A stretch of 64,000 bases of DNA from Desulfonatronum sp. SC1 (GCF_003046795.1 NZ_PZKN01000024.1:1-64000); one strand, 5' to 3'; counted from the first letter of the stretch, positions 37,439 to 46,471 are shown. A program made the numbers and translations. Notes: generated from the letters alone by a model not told the origin.

Positions 37439-37732
37439 ATGGAGCAGGGACCATTGCCCTCCAACAACCAACAGGCCGGGGACGGGAAACCGTCCCCGGC
37501 TTCCCCTTTACGCCGCTTGCTGCGCCTCGGGCTGGGCGTCGCCTTGATTGTCGGCTTTATCGCCATGCTGAACAACTTGGAGCGGCTCATCGGCAAAAGC
37601 GAGACGTTGGAGACGTTGCGCGAACGGGACATCTACGTCGGAGCCTGGTATTGGGACACCATCCAAGAAGTCTCCGAAGCCATGAGCTTCATTCGCGGAG
37701 CCTTGGGCAAAGGCGACAAAAAGGAAGATTGA
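37439..37732 (+). CDS. Small single-span membrane protein partnered with YeiH-like transporter 2
   Basis: A 97-residue protein: a hydrophilic Pro/Ser-rich start, a basic patch (LRRLLRL), one helix (LGLGVALIVGFIAMLNNLER) and a tail with YVGAWYWDTIQEVSEAMSFI followed by RGALGKG. It mirrors the protein at 30852-31112 in size, topology, position after the transporter, and residues around Y-W and I-R-x-x-L. The gap to transporter 2 is 13 bases, so co-expression is certain to be close. No annotation is known to me. A subunit or regulator of the transporter is the obvious hypothesis. Confidence 0.72.
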   Translation: MEQGPLPSNNQQAGDGKPSPASPLRRLLRLGLGVALIVGFIAMLNNLERLIGKSETLETLRERDIYVGAWYWDTIQEVSEAMSFIRGALGKGDKKED

Positions 37733-37859
37733 GCCAAAACGCTTTAGGCTTAGTCATAGCGTATGCGCGGTCAAGTCTTTTCGAGTGGCCGGAATCCGGT
37801 TACAGGCGGCTTGCGGATAAAGGCAACCTTCCCAATCCCCTCCAAACGGAGCATCATCC

Positions 37860-38471
37860 GTGCCCGCTGATTCCGAATCCAAACTTCTCAAGGCTCAACT
37901 CAAGGCGATTCTGGCCGAGGAACGGGAGTTCGCTTCCAGGGTGGTCTATTACCGCCGCGCCGATACCCAGTCGCCGTGGTGGCAAAACTTCATCCCCTTC
38001 AAATTTCTGGTCGAGCACTTCGGTCGCAAAAAGGAAACAACGCAGTTCAGCCAAAAACATCTGCGCTTCAAGGAAACGGCCTTGCGAGCGGCGGAGGAAG
38101 CCGTCCGGTCCGGGAACGCGGAGCGCGCCCGCCGGGAAATGAAGGGTGAACTACGGGAATTCTGGATGCGCGAGCAGAAGCTGGAGTCTCGGGAAGTCTA
38201 TGAAAACCTGTCCGCCATGATGGATCTGCTCATGGATCACTACCTTGGGCTGCTGCAAACCAGGGAGCGGGAATACCTGCTGATGGTCCGCGGGGCCTAC
38301 CAGAACCGCGCAGCATACCAGGAGTACCTGACCCGCATGGAGCATGTGGAGCACGCCGTTGACCAAGGCGTGGTGGAGACCCTGGGGAAGATCTGGCCGG
38401 ACCCGTACATCCAGAGCAAACAGAAAGCGATCCGGGACGTCCGCAAGCGGGCACTGGATGACGCTTTCTGA
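37860..38471 (+). CDS. Uncharacterised 203-residue alpha-helical protein (paralog of 38651-39262)
   Basis: A 203-residue protein rich in Lys, Arg and Glu and probably all helical, starting GTG at 37860 with GGAG about 8 bases upstream. Near the N-terminus is LKAILAEEREFASRVVYYRR, then an aromatic patch (SPWWQNFIPFKFLVEHF) that could touch the membrane. The second half has MDHYLGLLQTREREYLLMVR followed by GAYQNRAAYQEYL. These blocks recur in the convergent neighbour gene: ILA-ER-FA-R, LM--HY--LL and VRGAY---AY--YL. I do not recognise a named domain. It may belong to the transporter 2 operon, about 130 bases after the small partner gene. Confidence 0.65.
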   Translation: MPADSESKLLKAQLKAILAEEREFASRVVYYRRADTQSPWWQNFIPFKFLVEHFGRKKETTQFSQKHLRFKETALRAAEEAVRSGNAERARREMKGELREFWMREQKLESREVYENLSAMMDLLMDHYLGLLQTREREYLLMVRGAYQNRAAYQEYLTRMEHVEHAVDQGVVETLGKIWPDPYIQSKQKAIRDVRKRALDDAF

Positions 38472-38556
38472 GAAGGCTTTCTAAAACTGCTCCAAAAATG
38501 TGGCAATGGTGCTTTTAGGCAATGCCCGGCCATATTGAGCAGTTACGGTTTTCTCC

Positions 38557-38595
38557 CAAAAAAACGAAAAACCGCGCTCCACATTGGAACACGGT
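38557..38595 (-). terminator. Rho-independent terminator of the 38651-39262 gene
   Basis: On the minus strand ACCGTGTTCC (38586-38595) pairs with GGAGCGCGGT (38571-38580) using two G-U pairs, with a 5-base loop, followed by TTTTTCGTTTTTTT. Confidence 0.75.
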
Positions 38596-38650
38596 CATCC
38601 TCGTCTTTATATTTCCGCCTTCTGCTTTCTGACTCCTGAATTCCTTTTTT

Positions 38651-39262
38651 TCAAACTGCCTCCCCCTGAAAGAAAAACCGCATCTCCTCCTCCCGCATCT
38701 CCGCCATCCGTTTCTCGATCCGACTCATGACCGCCCCGGACTCTTCCGAGGTGTGGAAGTTCTCTCGCAAGTGGCGGTTGGTCTCGTCTTCGGCCTCGGC
38801 CAGTTTGTTCAGGTAATACCGATACGCGCCGGAAGACCCGTATGCGCCCCGGACCAAATCCTCCAGAGCGTCTCCCGATTGTTCGAGCAGGGTTCGATAG
38901 TGCTTTTCCATGAGCTTCAGGATGGCAATCTGCTTGACGGCCAACGTTCGCTCCGTTTCGGACTCCAGTGGAACCTGCGGGAAATACTCAGCTGCGCTGT
39001 AGTCCTGGATTTCTCCGGTTTCGATGTCTTGAAGAGCCTTGTCCAAAGCCTTTGTTTTCGTGCCCAGAATATTGCTCGCGAAGGTATGGATACCCGTCTT
39101 GTATTGGGTCATTTTCATCATGTGGTGCACGAAGAGCACCGGCAACAAGATCATCCAGACCGAAACCTCGGGCTTTTTGACCACGTCCTTGGCCAAGCGG
39201 TAGGCGAATTGCCGCTCATGGGCGAGGATGATGTCGTACTTTTCCCGTAAACTTAGTGACAA
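38651..39262 (-). CDS. Uncharacterised 203-residue protein (paralog of 37860-38471)
   Basis: A 203-residue protein starting TTG at 39262, with AAGGAG six bases upstream supporting this rare start. Near the N-terminus: YDIILAHERQFAYRLAKDVV, then a hydrophobic stretch (VSVWMILLPVLFVHHMMKM) that may be a membrane-touching helix. Second half: LMEKHYRTLLEQSGDALEDL followed by VRGAYGSSGAYRYYL. These align with the gene opposite in the same order and at the same positions, so the two are paralogs arranged tail to tail. No family name is known to me. A hairpin terminator follows. Confidence 0.65.
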   Translation of the reverse strand: MSLSLREKYDIILAHERQFAYRLAKDVVKKPEVSVWMILLPVLFVHHMMKMTQYKTGIHTFASNILGTKTKALDKALQDIETGEIQDYSAAEYFPQVPLESETERTLAVKQIAILKLMEKHYRTLLEQSGDALEDLVRGAYGSSGAYRYYLNKLAEAEDETNRHLRENFHTSEESGAVMSRIEKRMAEMREEEMRFFFQGEAV

Positions 39263-39382
39263 GTGGGACTCCTTGAGGGAAGTTGTGGTGGATTGCCGAG
39301 CCTGTTAGACAAAAACAAAGGGATTCAATTAGTCTTTTTCGGCCCGAAAGGCAAAAATGGGATGAATGAGGGAGGAAACGTC

Positions 39383-40438
39383 ATGGGTGAGACAGAGCGG
39401 GATTCCCTGCCCCAAAAGCTCCGCCAATGGTGGGAATACAAGGTGTTGCTGAACCCCAAGGACTGGATGCAGATCGAGGTCACGTCCAAGTGCAACGCGG
39501 CCTGTGCATACTGCCCACGAACCGTTTACCGCGAGCATTGGCACGACCGCTTCATGTCCCTGGACACGTTCCGTCGTCTGCTTCCGACCCTGCGCAAGAC
39601 CAAGTTGGCCTATCTCCAAGGCTGGGGTGAACCGTTTCTGCACCCGGAATTTCCAACCATGGTCCGGCTGGCCAAGGAGGCCGGATGCACCGTGGGCGTG
39701 ACCACCAACGGCATGCTTTTGAACGAGCAGCGCCTGGCTCAAGTCATGGACGCGGGCCTGGACATTCTGGCTTTTTCCCTGACCGGCACGACCCCGGAAC
39801 GCAACGATCCGGCCCGGGCCGGAGCGCCGTTGGTCAAGGTGCTGGAAAAGATGACGATGGTCCAGCGGGTCAAACGGGAACGGGACAGCGTCAAGCCCGT
39901 GGTACACATCGCCTACATGCTGCTGCGCTCCGGCCTGGACGATCTGGAAGGGTTGCCCCGGCTGATGGCCGACCACGGGGTGGAGCAGGCCGTGGTCAGC
40001 GTGCTGGATTTCGAGCCGGGCGTGGAATTATCCGAGGAAGTGCTCGCGCCCAAGGACGACCAGGAACTGCATGCCCTGGAAGAGCGCTTCACCCGGCTGC
40101 GCGAGGCGGCCGTGAACCTGGGCGTGACCATCCACACGCCCAGTTTCGCCCCCAGGGGCAAGGACGATCCGGTCTGCGCCGAAAACGTCCAGCGAACTCT
40201 GTTTGTCTCCGCGGACGGCGAAATCTCCCCCTGCGTCTACGCCAACGTCCCCGTGGACCAGGCTGAATACGCCCGCCAGGGCCAACCCGCGCCGTACAGC
40301 CGGGTCACCTTCGGCAACGTCAACGACGAACTGCTGCCCGTGCTCTGGCGAAGCAAACCCTACGAGCAGTTCCGCGAAGGTCTGGAAAATAACAGACCCG
40401 CGGCGATTTGCCGGAATTGTCCGAAGCGGAAGAGGTGA
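39383..40438 (+). CDS. Radical SAM protein with SPASM-type C-terminus
   Basis: A 351-residue protein. The radical SAM [4Fe-4S] motif is CNAACAYC (C-x3-C-x2-C), inside IEVTSKCNAACAYCPRTVYR, and the barrel shows YLQGWGEPFLHPEF and GVTTNGMLLNEQRL. The C-terminal region has Cys residues in DPVCAENVQRTLFVSADGEI, SPCVYANVP and the end CRNCPKRKR, as in SPASM or twitch auxiliary-cluster domains. I chose the ATG at 39383 because GGAGG lies 8 bases upstream. These enzymes modify peptides, cofactors or proteins. No candidate peptide substrate or maturase cluster lies next to it, so the reaction is unknown. Confidence 0.85.
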   Translation: MGETERDSLPQKLRQWWEYKVLLNPKDWMQIEVTSKCNAACAYCPRTVYREHWHDRFMSLDTFRRLLPTLRKTKLAYLQGWGEPFLHPEFPTMVRLAKEAGCTVGVTTNGMLLNEQRLAQVMDAGLDILAFSLTGTTPERNDPARAGAPLVKVLEKMTMVQRVKRERDSVKPVVHIAYMLLRSGLDDLEGLPRLMADHGVEQAVVSVLDFEPGVELSEEVLAPKDDQELHALEERFTRLREAAVNLGVTIHTPSFAPRGKDDPVCAENVQRTLFVSADGEISPCVYANVPVDQAEYARQGQPAPYSRVTFGNVNDELLPVLWRSKPYEQFREGLENNRPAAICRNCPKRKR

Positions 40439-40511
40439 GTTTTTTCAAGAATTTCAGCAGAGACTGGTTGAGTTGAAGAATTACGTCCATGGACACCTCC
40501 CCTTGCGATAT

Positions 40512-40553
40512 GATTGCATTCCTAAAAATATAGGTATTTTTTGGAATGCAATC
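40512..40553. repeat. Near-perfect 42-base inverted repeat
   Basis: GATTGCATTCCTAAAAATA (40512-40530) and TATTTTTTGGAATGCAATC (40535-40553) are reverse complements with one mismatch, separated by TAGG. It lies between two convergent genes. It could act as a terminator for either strand or as a protein-binding palindrome. Confidence 0.75.
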
Positions 40554-40661
40554 CATGATTCATGGAAAGGTGATGGGGATGAGCTTTTCATTAAGCCGTA
40601 ATGGTCATCCAGGTTTCATGCTTCCTTCTCTGCTCGCTGATCCGCTCTTTGCCGTCCAAGC

Positions 40662-43600
40662 CTAAACGTCCAGCAGCATCTCCAGGTCATTGCGGGTGAT
40701 ATTCTTCCAGACGTCCTGGCCGGGGATGATGGATTCGGCCACGTTGCGTTTCTGATCCTGAAGTTTGAGGATCTTTTCCTCCACCGTGTTCTCGCAGATC
40801 ATCTTGTAGGCGAAGACCTGCTTGGTTTGGCCGATGCGGTGGGTGCGGTCGATGGCCTGGCTTTCCACGGCCGGGTTCCACCACGGGTCGTAGTGGATGA
40901 CGTAATCAGCCGCGGTCAGGTTCAGGCCCGTGCCGCCGGCCTTGAGGGATATCAGGAACAGGCGGATGGATTCGTCGTTGTTGAACTTGTCCACCTGTTC
41001 GAAACGGTCCTTGCTGGAGCCGTCCAGATAGGTAAACGGAATGTCCGTGGTTTGCAGCCAGCCTCGGATGATGTGCAGCATCTGTACGAACTGGGAGAAG
41101 ACCAGCACCTTGTGGCCGTCCTCTATGATGCCCGTGGTCAGATCCTTGAAGGCCTCGAACTTGCCGGAGCTGATGTTCGTGCTCACCCCGGGCATGTCCA
41201 GGCGCAGCAGCCGCGGATGGCAGCAGATCTGGCGCAGCTTGAGCAGGGCGTCCAGGATGGACATCTGGCTCTTGGCCATGCCCTGTTCGTCGATGTTCTT
41301 GAGCACTTGATCCTTGAGCTTCCTGGCCACGGCCGAGTACAGTTCCATTTGCTCGTCTTCCAGGGCGCAGTAGTAGACGTTCTCCACCTTGGGCGGCAGA
41401 TCCTTGGCCACATCGGCCTTCTTGCGGCGCAGGATGAACGGTTTGACCCGCATTCTGAGCTGTTCCAGTGACTCTTCGTCCCCGTCCTTGATCGGCCGGA
41501 CGAACCCGCTGTGAAAGGCGTGCTGGGATCCGAGAAATCCGGGCATCAGGAATTCGAACAGGGACCACAGTTCCAGCAAGTTGTTTTCGATGGGCGTGCC
41601 CGAGAGGCACAGCCGGAATTTGGCGTTGATCCGGCGCACCGACCGGGCGGTGATGGTGTTCGGGTTCTTGATGTTCTGGGCTTCGTCCAGGATGACGCTA
41701 TTGAATTCGTGCTTCATCAGCTCGTCCATGTCCCGGCGCAGCAGGGCGTAGGTGGTGATGACCAGGTCGGATTCCGGGATCCGTTTGAATAACGGTTCCC
41801 GGTTGATGCCGTAGATCAGCAGCCGACTGAGGTTGGGCAGGAATTTTTGGGCCTCCCGGTCCCAGTTGGGCAGCACGGAAGTGGGCACGACGATCAGGTT
41901 AGGGCCGTCGTGCTTATTGGATATCATGTGCTGGATGAAGGCCAGAGTCTGCACGGTCTTGCCCAGCCCCATTTCGTCGGCCAGGATTCCGCCGAAGCCG
42001 TACTTGCGTAGAAAGTTCAGGTAGCTCAACCCTTGGAGCTGGTAGGGCCGCAGGTCGGCCTGCAGCTCCTTGGGGGCCTCGATCTGTTCCACGGATTCGA
42101 AATCGTGGATCTTCAGACGCAAATCCTGCCAGAAATCGTCCGTGGATGCGCCCGGAAGGTCTTCCAGGATTTTGTCCAGGATCGGGGCCTCGAACTGCTT
42201 GAATTTGCGTTTGAGCGGCTTGTCCGGATCGATGCCCAGGGTTTCCAGGCGGTGGCCCAGGGTCTTCAGCCAGGACTCGGGCAGGCGGGTGTAGGAGCCG
42301 TCCTTGAGCTGGACATAGCGTTTGCCCTGGGTCCAGGCCTTCCATATCTTTTCGATGGGCACCCGTTCGCCGTCGTAATCCACGGAGATATCCAGGTTGA
42401 ACCACTTGTCCTCGGCCTTGTCGTCCTGGGTTTCCAGAATGGCGACCACCTCGGGATCGGCCAGCCGGACCTTGTAGCGGCTCAGGCTCTGCTCCCCGAA
42501 CATCCGGTATTCCTGGACCATTCCCGGATAGGCGTCCAGAAGAAACGTGATGGCCTCCTCCGGCTCCAGAAACCAGATATCCGGACTGCGGGCCTGGAAA
42601 TTCATGGAGGTCAGCTTGCTGATCAGCGCGGCTTCCTTTTCCTGGTCCCGGCGCATGAGGTAGGCCTTGCCTCCGTGTTGGTAGCTTCCAGTCTGCAGAT
42701 CCTGGTTCGGGGCATCCAGGGTGATTTCACCGTGCTCCGTCATGTAGGTGTTCTGGATTTGCAAGGTCAGGAAGCTGCCTTCTTCATCCAGGAAAAGCTT
42801 CGGATCGTGGGTGGCCGGGACAAAAATCGGCTGCATCCGTTCCAAAAAGTCTTCCTGCCCGATGAGGTCCGAGGAGGGGATCTTGGTCCAGACCCGGTCC
42901 AGGAATTCGGCGATATCCCCATGCGGGACGATGGGCTGCTCTTCCACGAGATCCTGAACCAGTCGCGGGTCCAGACCGGTCTGGACGGGCAAAAACTGTT
43001 GCCTCCAGCAGACCCAGAGGGGAAACTGGCCGTAAAAGTAGAGCTCCTGACCGGTGATGGAAAACGGGATTTTTCCTTCCCGGCCCAGTAGCAGGTCGAA
43101 GTTCAGGCCGTCCTCGGAAAGATGGGGACGGACTTGCAGGCGCAGAGTCTTGCTTTCCACGCGCACCGGCTGGTCCGTGTCCTCCCAGCGCAGGTAGTAT
43201 TCGTTTTTAATCCCCCAGAGAAACCAGGTCAGCAGGCCTTGGGGAATGTCCACCCGATGGCCGAAGTATTCCAGATGCTGTCCGATGCGTTCCACGATTT
43301 GAGGCAGTTCCGGAGACAGTTCGGACCATTCCGGGTTGCGGATCAGCTGCTCCAGGGTGACCGGGACAGTGACCTGGGAGATGCCGGACTTGTTTTGTCT
43401 GGCTCGGAAAAATGCCACCTGCAAGCGCTTGGGCTCGGGATAGAAGCGCATGATGAAGTACTGCTTGCCTGGTTCCGGCTCCACCTCCATGGCGAAAAAC
43501 TGGCGAAAGGTCTTGCGCCACTCGGTCCGGGGTTTGGGCATGTCCTCTTGATTGTCGCTTTGCAAAGAGGCTACAAGATGCAGGGCCGTGGCGGCCACAT

Positions 43601-43877
43601 GCCGACAAACCCCGGAGAACGAGTCCGGGCAGTTGCAGAAAAAACTGGCGTTGGGGTCCTTGAGGTTTATGCCCAGTTCCGCGTTGTAGACCTGGAAGTC
43701 GTCCGTCTGAAACTGACCGGAGACGTCCCAGTGGTCGTCGAATTTTTTCAAGGAGACCTTATAATCTCCTTCCGCCGCGATCAGCGCTTGCGCGCCGGAG
43801 GCGATGTATTCCGGAACGTTTTCCTGGATAAACCGTTTCGCGGCCGAGAGCACTTCGGCTTCTTCACCTTTAACCAT
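40662..43877 (-). CDS. SWIM-domain SNF2-family helicase
   Basis: A 1071-residue protein. An N-terminal SWIM zinc finger has CNCPDSFSGVCRHVAATAL (C-x-C...C-x-H, about residues 80-95). A long middle region of about 110-590 has no named domain that I can point to. The C-terminal SNF2 motor has motif I DEMGLGKTVQTLAF, II DEAQNIKN, III LSGTPIENNLLELWSLFEF, V SLKAGGTGLNLTAADYVIHY and VI QAIDRTHRIGQTKQVF. It is a DNA-dependent ATPase of the Snf2/RapA-like bacterial type. Some relatives act in phage defence (DISARM/Septu-like contexts), but no partner gene of such a system is adjacent. Confidence 0.93.
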   Translation of the reverse strand: MVKGEEAEVLSAAKRFIQENVPEYIASGAQALIAAEGDYKVSLKKFDDHWDVSGQFQTDDFQVYNAELGINLKDPNASFFCNCPDSFSGVCRHVAATALHLVASLQSDNQEDMPKPRTEWRKTFRQFFAMEVEPEPGKQYFIMRFYPEPKRLQVAFFRARQNKSGISQVTVPVTLEQLIRNPEWSELSPELPQIVERIGQHLEYFGHRVDIPQGLLTWFLWGIKNEYYLRWEDTDQPVRVESKTLRLQVRPHLSEDGLNFDLLLGREGKIPFSITGQELYFYGQFPLWVCWRQQFLPVQTGLDPRLVQDLVEEQPIVPHGDIAEFLDRVWTKIPSSDLIGQEDFLERMQPIFVPATHDPKLFLDEEGSFLTLQIQNTYMTEHGEITLDAPNQDLQTGSYQHGGKAYLMRRDQEKEAALISKLTSMNFQARSPDIWFLEPEEAITFLLDAYPGMVQEYRMFGEQSLSRYKVRLADPEVVAILETQDDKAEDKWFNLDISVDYDGERVPIEKIWKAWTQGKRYVQLKDGSYTRLPESWLKTLGHRLETLGIDPDKPLKRKFKQFEAPILDKILEDLPGASTDDFWQDLRLKIHDFESVEQIEAPKELQADLRPYQLQGLSYLNFLRKYGFGGILADEMGLGKTVQTLAFIQHMISNKHDGPNLIVVPTSVLPNWDREAQKFLPNLSRLLIYGINREPLFKRIPESDLVITTYALLRRDMDELMKHEFNSVILDEAQNIKNPNTITARSVRRINAKFRLCLSGTPIENNLLELWSLFEFLMPGFLGSQHAFHSGFVRPIKDGDEESLEQLRMRVKPFILRRKKADVAKDLPPKVENVYYCALEDEQMELYSAVARKLKDQVLKNIDEQGMAKSQMSILDALLKLRQICCHPRLLRLDMPGVSTNISSGKFEAFKDLTTGIIEDGHKVLVFSQFVQMLHIIRGWLQTTDIPFTYLDGSSKDRFEQVDKFNNDESIRLFLISLKAGGTGLNLTAADYVIHYDPWWNPAVESQAIDRTHRIGQTKQVFAYKMICENTVEEKILKLQDQKRNVAESIIPGQDVWKNITRNDLEMLLDV

Positions 43878-44143
43878 GTGTGATCCAAGCTCCTTCTTCG
43901 TGGTCGTACTTGAATAATAATCGATATCAACGTCGTTTGCACGGCGATCTGGTCAGGGTTGGTCCATTTAATCAAAATGAGGGAATGTCGCAAGGGCGGC
44001 GAAAGAATTGCCTCTCAACGTCCATGAGATACGGCGTCGCGACGCCGAAAGAGCGGGAGGCCGCTCGGTTATTTTAACGAATCATCCATCCGGGACGACC
44101 CAGTACGACATACTGCATCGTTTTCCGTAACAGGCAAGCCATA

Positions 44144-46288
44144 ATGATCCGTATCCACGAAATTCTGGACAAGGTCTCCGGATACATGTCTCCGGAGGAC
44201 ATGAACCTGATTCAGAAAGCCTATGTCTTTTCCGCCGCGGCCCATGCCGGGCAGACCAGGCTCTCCGGCGAGCCATACCTTTTTCATCCCCTTGAAGTGG
44301 CCAATTCCCTGGCCGAGATGAAGCTGGACAAGGCGTCCATCGCCGCGGGCCTGCTCCACGATACCGTGGAGGACACCAAGGTCACCATCAAGGAGGTCGC
44401 CGCGGAATTCGGCAACGACGTGGCCAAGATCGTCGCCGGGACCACCAAGATCAGCAAGATGAGCTTTCACTCCAAGGAGGAGGCCCAGGCCGAGAACATC
44501 CGGAAGATGATCCTGGCCATGGCCGACGACATCCGGGTGCTGATGGTCAAGCTGGCGGACCGCCTGCACAACATGCGCACCTTGGAGTTTCAGAAAAACA
44601 TCAAGCAGCGCCTGATTGCCAAGGAGACGTTGGATATTTACGCCCCGCTGGCCAACCGGCTCGGGCTGTATCGGGTCAAGGTCCAGTTGGAGGATTTGAG
44701 CCTGCGCTATCTGAAGCCGGACATATATCAACAAATAGCCAGCGGCGTCCAGCAACATCAAAGCGTCGGTCAGGAGTACATCGGCAAGGTCATCGCCATG
44801 ATCGACGAGTTGCTTACGGCCAACAAGATTTCCGGGCGGGTCAGGGGGCGGATCAAGCACATCTACAGCATCTATCATAAAATGCTGCAACAAGGCCTGA
44901 ACCTGGACCAAGTGTACGACCTGATCGCGTTTCGGACCATCGTCGGCTCCATCAAGGACTGCTACGCCGCGCTGGGGCTGGTCCATTCCTTGTGGAAGCC
45001 CGTGCCTGGGCGGTTCAAGGACTACATCTCCATGCCCAAGAAGAATATGTACCAGAGTCTGCACACCACGGTGTTCGGGCCGGATGGAGAGCGTATCGAG
45101 ATTCAGATCCGCACCGAGGACATGAACCGGCTGGCCGAATACGGGGTTGCAGCCCATTGGCAGTACAAGGAGGGGGCGAAAGGCAAGGACAAGGACGCGG
45201 ACCGCTTTTCCTGGCTGCGTCAAATCCTGGATTGGCAGCAGGACCTGGAAAACCCTCGCGAGTTCATGGCCTCCTTGCGCATCGATCTGTTCCAGGACGA
45301 GGTCTACGTGTTCACGCCCCGGGGCGACGTTAAGGAGCTTCCGGAAGGCGCGACACCGGTGGATTTCGCCTATCTGGTGCATACCGAGGTAGGAAATCAT
45401 TGTACCGGGGCTCGAGTCAACGGACGGCTGGTCCCGCTGTCTTCCCCGCTGCATAACGGCGACACCGTGGAGATTATCACCGACTCCGGCCGTCATCCCA
45501 GCAAGGACTGGCTGAAATTCGTCAAGACCGCCAAGGCCAAGGCCCGGATTAAGCATTGGGTGCGCACCGAGGAGCGGGATCGCAGCATCGCCTTTGCCCG
45601 CGAGATACTGGAGAAGGAAGGCCGCAAGGTCGGCGTGAACATGGCCAAGGCCATGAAGGACGGCCGGTTCGACAAGGTCGTGGAGGAGCTGTCCTTCAAG
45701 ACTCCGGAAGACCTCTTGACGGCGGTGGGCTATGCCCGGCTCACCCCCAGACAGGTGCTCAACCGGATGCTGCCCGCGGAGCAGAAAACGGCCGAAGCTG
45801 ATGAGCGTCCCGCCCCGCGGGCGGAACCGGCCAAGTCGACCAAGTCCAGAGGCATCAGCATCAAGGGCGTGGACGACATCCTGGTCCAGTTCGCCAAGTG
45901 CTGTAACCCGTTGCCCGGCGACCCCATCGTGGGCTTCATCAGTCGGGGCCGGGGAGCCATCGTGCATACGGTGGACTGTCCCAACGTGGGCCACCTGGAA
46001 CCGGAACGGATGCTGGACGTGTACTGGGAAGGTGACCAGAGCAAGCCGTTTCCGGCCAAGATCCGGATCATCTGCAAGAACATTCCCGGCGTGCTGGGCG
46101 AGATCAGCACGCTCATGGCCGGAGAGGGCGTAAATATCGACTCCGGCTCCTTCCATTCCAGGCCGGACGGCAAGACGGAAATGCTGTTTCAGGTCGAAGT
46201 GCGTGATTCAGCGCAACTTTACGGGGTTATCGAGACGATCAGCAAGCTGGATTCCGTGGTCGAGGTGATTCGGCTCACGGAGAAATAA
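44144..46288 (+). CDS. Bifunctional (p)ppGpp synthetase/hydrolase, RelA/SpoT family
   Basis: A 714-residue Rsh protein. The HD hydrolase domain (about 25-180) has AHAGQTRLSGEPYLFHPLEV and LLHDTVEDT. The synthetase domain (about 235-350) has GRIKHIYSIYHKM and the conserved YQSLHTTVFG. The TGS domain (about 390-450) has VYVFTPRGDVKELPEGATPV and the ACT domain sits at the C-terminus. Both the hydrolase HD-ED motif and the synthetase motifs look intact, so it should make and degrade the stringent alarmone. Only one such gene is in the window. It starts ATG at 44144 with no strong ribosome-binding site. Confidence 0.95.
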   Translation: MIRIHEILDKVSGYMSPEDMNLIQKAYVFSAAAHAGQTRLSGEPYLFHPLEVANSLAEMKLDKASIAAGLLHDTVEDTKVTIKEVAAEFGNDVAKIVAGTTKISKMSFHSKEEAQAENIRKMILAMADDIRVLMVKLADRLHNMRTLEFQKNIKQRLIAKETLDIYAPLANRLGLYRVKVQLEDLSLRYLKPDIYQQIASGVQQHQSVGQEYIGKVIAMIDELLTANKISGRVRGRIKHIYSIYHKMLQQGLNLDQVYDLIAFRTIVGSIKDCYAALGLVHSLWKPVPGRFKDYISMPKKNMYQSLHTTVFGPDGERIEIQIRTEDMNRLAEYGVAAHWQYKEGAKGKDKDADRFSWLRQILDWQQDLENPREFMASLRIDLFQDEVYVFTPRGDVKELPEGATPVDFAYLVHTEVGNHCTGARVNGRLVPLSSPLHNGDTVEIITDSGRHPSKDWLKFVKTAKAKARIKHWVRTEERDRSIAFAREILEKEGRKVGVNMAKAMKDGRFDKVVEELSFKTPEDLLTAVGYARLTPRQVLNRMLPAEQKTAEADERPAPRAEPAKSTKSRGISIKGVDDILVQFAKCCNPLPGDPIVGFISRGRGAIVHTVDCPNVGHLEPERMLDVYWEGDQSKPFPAKIRIICKNIPGVLGEISTLMAGEGVNIDSGSFHSRPDGKTEMLFQVEVRDSAQLYGVIETISKLDSVVEVIRLTEK

Positions 46289-46289
46289 A

Positions 46290-46448
46290 GTAACTACTCA
46301 GCACACGTTGTGTGCTCTTCCTGCGGCCATCGAAGTCGGGGTCGGGATCGGAATCGGAACAGGAAAAAAAATGAACGCATCCCAGCGTTTTCGATCCCGA
46401 TCCCGATTCCGACCCCGGCAACAGATTTACTCAGTGCTGAGTAGTTAC
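46290..46448. repeat. Short element B with perfect 15-bp terminal inverted repeats
   Basis: The left end GTAACTACTCAGCAC (46290-46304) is the exact reverse complement of the right end GTGCTGAGTAGTTAC (46434-46448). The right end is identical to that of element A. The interior has a long imperfect palindrome built of GATCGG/GGAATC-like hexamers (around 46333-46360 against 46391-46418), and a small hairpin GCACAC-GTT-GTGTGC at 46301-46315 overlaps the left end. No open frame. It fills almost the whole gap between two genes and may also end transcription of both. Confidence 0.75.
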
Positions 46449-46471
46449 AAAAAATGAATATTCTCGAACGA

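Noticed and set aside
35551-37632. A 693-codon open frame antisense to transporter 2
   Set aside because: It is a shadow of the plus-strand transporter: rich in Gly, His, Asp and Gln with no domain pattern, while the plus strand encodes a clear YeiH protein. The same applies to the antisense frames over 29047-30792, 44069-46156, 48245-50089 and 56375-58279.
40662-43877. SWIM-SNF2 helicase as part of a phage-defence system
   Set aside because: SNF2 helicases occur in DISARM and related systems, but no methyltransferase, phospholipase D or DUF1998 partner is adjacent; the neighbours are a radical SAM protein and Rel/Spo.
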